Assembly (NCBI RefSeq): GCF_030012215.1
Contig: NZ_JASCXX010000005.1
Coordinates: 62,001 to 126,000 of the forward strand
Length of the DNA stretch: 64,000 nucleotides
Direction: 5' to 3'
Origin: Anaerobaca lacustris
GTDB taxonomy: Bacteria; Planctomycetota; Phycisphaerae; Sedimentisphaerales; Anaerobacaceae
The notes below the pieces were generated by a model, which ran no database searches, was not told the DNA's origin, and was given only the letters and a program-made list of their open reading frames with translations. Both the position numbers and the translations under genes were made by a program. This document shows positions 61,513 through 64,000 of the stretch, one piece after another (within the stretch, counting starts at the first letter, position 1; every line of letters starts with the position of its first letter).

Positions 61513-62352
61513 ATGACGATGGAAACGAAGAACGAGAGGGCCTTCACGCTGATTGAACTTCTGGTCGTGATTGCGACGATCGCGGTGTTGCTTGGGATTC
61601 TGATGCCTGCGCTGGGAAAAGCCAGGCAGGCGGCGCAGCGCATTACCTGTGCCGCACACCAGCGAGGATTTGGTCTGGCGTTTCAGGCCTATCTTCAGGA
61701 CAACGACTACTGGTCGCACTGGGGGCCGAATCGAGGATTCTGGTATACTCCGAATCCGCGCAATCCCGAGGCTGCCACGATCATGAACGACAAAAACGAA
61801 CTCTTTGCCTACTGGGGAATCGCATACTATCCATACGCCCAGAACATGGACCTGTTCCACTGTCCGAGCTCGCGGTTTCAGCTTCAGACGTGGAACTCCG
61901 TCGAGGATGCGGAGATCTACCGATGGGCCCATTTCGGTCTGAATGGCTTTGCGGCCAACCGAAACCTCTCGAAGATCAAATCGCCCGGGGAGATGATCGT
62001 GATCCAGGACCACTTCGAGCAGAAGCTGGACAACAACGGAGACATGCTGCACATCCGTCCGGGAGAGCCCTGGAATCTGCCTCAGTGGCGCAACCATGAC
62101 AAGTTCCCAGATGCGTTGCTCGAAATCTTTCGTCACAGCCGAACGTCCTGGACAGTCAAAGCCGAGGCCCCCTGGGACCCTCAGGGCACCGGGTTCTCCA
62201 ACACGCTGTGGCTCGATGGGCACGTCTCTGCGATCCAGCAGACGCGAGGTGAAGACGTGCCCGCCCGTTGGTACACCGGCGACAGACGCGATGGAAGTCA
62301 GAGTTGCTGGGTGGGCAATTCCGAGGAAGAAGCCAGACGCCTGCGATATTGA
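61513..62352 (+). CDS. pseudopilin-like protein with atypical prepilin cleavage site
   Basis: The protein has 279 residues. The prepilin leader reads MTMETKNERA, then [18 protein letters not shown]. The residue before the cut is Ala where Gly is the rule, so processing could be slower or altered. The usual C-terminal H-x9-DG is partly kept: FSNTLWLDGHVSAI has the DG but not the His. Starts at 61513 and 61519 are both in frame, with a weak ribosome-binding site. The 3' end overlaps the convergent NlpC/P60 gene by 55 nt. Confidence 0.85.
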   Translation: MTMETKNERAFTLIELLVVIATIAVLLGILMPALGKARQAAQRITCAAHQRGFGLAFQAYLQDNDYWSHWGPNRGFWYTPNPRNPEAATIMNDKNELFAYWGIAYYPYAQNMDLFHCPSSRFQLQTWNSVEDAEIYRWAHFGLNGFAANRNLSKIKSPGEMIVIQDHFEQKLDNNGDMLHIRPGEPWNLPQWRNHDKFPDALLEIFRHSRTSWTVKAEAPWDPQGTGFSNTLWLDGHVSAIQQTRGEDVPARWYTGDRRDGSQSCWVGNSEEEARRLRY

Positions 62353-64000
62353 CAGAAGGCATCCACGCCATCCGAATTCCGCGATCCCTGAGTGATCGCG
62401 CGGATGGAGTGGAGTCTGTGCAATAGCGATCCGATGCGGGAGCCTTCGCCCAGGTGCAGGTCGGTGACGGCGACGCGGTTGATCACGCGGATGACGTCGG
62501 CGTCGCTGCCGGGCTCGCGATAGGCCCAGACGCAGTGGATCGCATAGGGCCGACCCGCCACATCCCCCACGTAGAGCATGACGTGGCCTTTCGTGTGCAG
62601 AAGGCTCACGCCGGGGATCGCATGCATCAGCACCGCCTCCAGCTTGTCCTCGTCGGAGTCGTCCGGTTCGAAACACCTCAGTATCGGGCCCACCCGGGCC
62701 TGGTCGGAGGAGTTCCGGGGCAGATGGACACCCATCGCGGCGAACACCTCCTGTACGAACTGAGAGCAATCCTGCTGTCCGTTGGCTCCGCCCCAGCCAT
62801 ACGGCGTATCGAGCATCTCGAACGCCTGCTCGATGATGTGCCGGGGCGTGTAAGAGAGGTTTCCCGCGACTGTCTCCCGGCGTTTGAGATAACCCGTTCG
62901 CACCTGCACAGTCCCATCCTCCCGCCGCGTGGGCAACAGCACAGCCACGAGATCGCCGTCGGAATCATCCGCCAGAGGGAGCTTCGATCCCATGCGGACA
63001 AAGCCATAATGCTGGGTCAACTTTGCATCCAGATAGATATCGCCCTTGGTGCGAACGACCGTCACGAACGGCCGGCTCATCATGTCCCGCAACCGCTCCT
63101 GCGAACACAAGGCCAGCTTCTGAGCTTCAACCCATCCGTCGCTGGAAGGCCCCATCGCGTAGAACCACCGCCGGTCGGCACTCGTGTGCAGGATCGCCAC
63201 GGGCGTGCCGATATCCAGTGCGCTGTTCTGCACTTCGTCGAAATCGACGTCCCCCACCTCGGCGTACAGACCCTCGGCGGTCGGCAGCAATCTCTGGTCG
63301 GCATTGCAGACCACAAATCCGAACCTGACTTTCACGGCAGGGCCGATGGATTCCAGGCGCATGTTGTCTTTTATGGATGCGTAGAAGGACGTACCAGCTT
63401 GGCGGCCGTCTCCGCCGTACAAGGTCCTGGTCCGGAAGCTGTTCAATTCGCATTTCAGGATCGCACGTAGATCCGGCCCGTCGAATTCCAGTGGGAAATT
63501 CGCGATGTCCTTCGTCAGCCGCAGGCGAGTCTGTGTATCGTCGTTCAATTCGTCGATCTCATCGCCAGAGAGAATGACGCGGTCCGGCTCTGCCAGCCGG
63601 CCGATCCAGAATCCGGGCGTCTGCATTTCCGCCTCGACACCCCGCAGAACGGTCGGAGCCGCAAGGTACGTCCGTGCCTCCGGGGCCACCGACGAAGTGC
63701 ATCCGGCCAGACCCATCAGGCACCCGACAATGACGACGCAGGCGGTAACGACGTTCAGCAGGTCGGGCCAGGAGGTGAGGAGGTGGTCGGGTCTTTCGGC
63801 CTCGATCTTGCGCAGATGCTTGCGGGCCTGGCCGCCGGTTTTGACGACGGCGGCACGCACGCCGGCCTTGCGGGCCTGGCGGACGTCGTGGTCGGTGTCG
63901 CCGATATAGATCGTGCGCTGCGGCGCGACGCCGAAATCCTCGACCAGGCGTTTGATCCCCTCGGCGCGCGAGTCGGCGGCGTTCTTCAACGGCATTGAAG
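62298..64000 (-). CDS. HAD phosphatase / NlpC-P60 endopeptidase fusion, N-terminus missing
   Basis: About 566 residues are visible and the frame is open at the right edge. An ATG at 63995 is in frame but the HAD domain already continues before it. Counting from it, residues 1-82 are the C-terminal part of a HAD hydrolase (IYIGDTDHDVRQARKAGVRA, then DHLLTSWPDLLNVV). A hydrophobic stretch with lipobox LAGC (Cys99) follows. Then come SH3-like domains at about 260-380 and an NlpC/P60 domain with Cys410 (QQDCSQFV), His471 (KGHVMLY) and His487 (AIHCVW). No start codon lies between the two parts except one too close to the lipobox Cys. It may be a real fusion or two genes joined by a sequence error. 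Confidence 0.75.
   Translation of the reverse strand, partial: SMPLKNAADSRAEGIKRLVEDFGVAPQRTIYIGDTDHDVRQARKAGVRAAVVKTGGQARKHLRKIEAERPDHLLTSWPDLLNVVTACVVIVGCLMGLAGCTSSVAPEARTYLAAPTVLRGVEAEMQTPGFWIGRLAEPDRVILSGDEIDELNDDTQTRLRLTKDIANFPLEFDGPDLRAILKCELNSFRTRTLYGGDGRQAGTSFYASIKDNMRLESIGPAVKVRFGFVVCNADQRLLPTAEGLYAEVGDVDFDEVQNSALDIGTPVAILHTSADRRWFYAMGPSSDGWVEAQKLALCSQERLRDMMSRPFVTVVRTKGDIYLDAKLTQHYGFVRMGSKLPLADDSDGDLVAVLLPTRREDGTVQVRTGYLKRRETVAGNLSYTPRHIIEQAFEMLDTPYGWGGANGQQDCSQFVQEVFAAMGVHLPRNSSDQARVGPILRCFEPDDSDEDKLEAVLMHAIPGVSLLHTKGHVMLYVGDVAGRPYAIHCVWAYREPGSDADVIRVINRVAVTDLHLGEGSRIGSLLHRLHSIRAITQGSRNSDGVDAFCQYRRRLASSSELPTQQL

Overview
The window looks like chromosomal DNA of a Planctomycetota bacterium, most likely Phycisphaerae or a relative. 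This is inferred, not searched. The grounds are high-GC DNA, several prepilin-type (FTLIELL) single-gene pseudopilins, a Tat-exported sulfatase, DUF3160, DNRLRE and beta-helix surface proteins, large secreted proteases, and a MoxR-DUF58-transglutaminase operon. No rRNA, tRNA, CRISPR array, transposase, integrase or phage gene was seen. It reads as a normal chromosome segment with a few lineage-specific islands.

Layout, left to right. 1-2.5 kb: the end of a FucU-type mutarotase, then two pseudopilins closed by an intrinsic terminator. 2.6-6.0 kb (minus): a TRAP transporter (DctP-DctQ-DctM) with a TeaD-like universal stress protein. 6.2-10.5 kb (plus): MoxR ATPase, DUF58 protein and TgpA-like transglutaminase. 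10.5-13.4 kb: a secreted beta-helix protein and a ZupT-type zinc transporter that may have a leaderless mRNA. 13.5-17 kb (minus): a six-gene operon of ECF sigma, anti-sigma, YbjQ, NfeD, SPFH/stomatin and zinc-ribbon membrane protein. 17.2-22.4 kb: a KefB-like antiporter, a DUF3160 protein and a small membrane protein. 22.6-26.2 kb (minus): an orphan ribbon-helix-helix antitoxin-like protein and an array of three related envelope proteins with a pseudopilin-like C-terminal motif, two of them followed by an identical 44-bp palindromic repeat.

26.2-31.3 kb: a short pyruvate kinase, a LemA pair, an exported cyclophilin, an isochorismatase-like hydrolase and TrmB. 31.3-38.1 kb (minus): purD, an AsmA-like protein and a sulfatase with HEAT repeats, whose 3' end overlaps trmB. 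38.3-44.7 kb (minus): two large secreted proteases in tandem, trypsin-like then C10/streptopain-like. 45.2-48.2 kb: a 1015-residue coiled-coil lipoprotein with 53-residue repeats. 48.3-54.4 kb: AsnA, a lipoprotein with repeated TNVG-type motifs, a trypsin-TPR protein, a DUF401 permease, an unknown protein and a cold-shock protein. 54.8-59.5 kb (plus): a peroxide-defence cluster of PerR-like repressor, KatG, peroxiredoxin and a split YeeE/YedE sulfur-transport pair. 59.7-64 kb: a DNRLRE protein, a third pseudopilin, and at the right edge an in-frame HAD phosphatase / NlpC-P60 endopeptidase fusion.

The genes mostly serve envelope biology: export, adhesion, secreted proteolysis, cell-wall remodelling and membrane-stress control. 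Housekeeping genes (purD, trmB, asnA, pyk, csp) are interspersed. The items most likely to be new are the tandem pilin-motif lipoprotein array, the repeat coiled-coil lipoprotein, the HAD-NlpC/P60 fusion and the sigma/anti-sigma/SPFH/NfeD operon.
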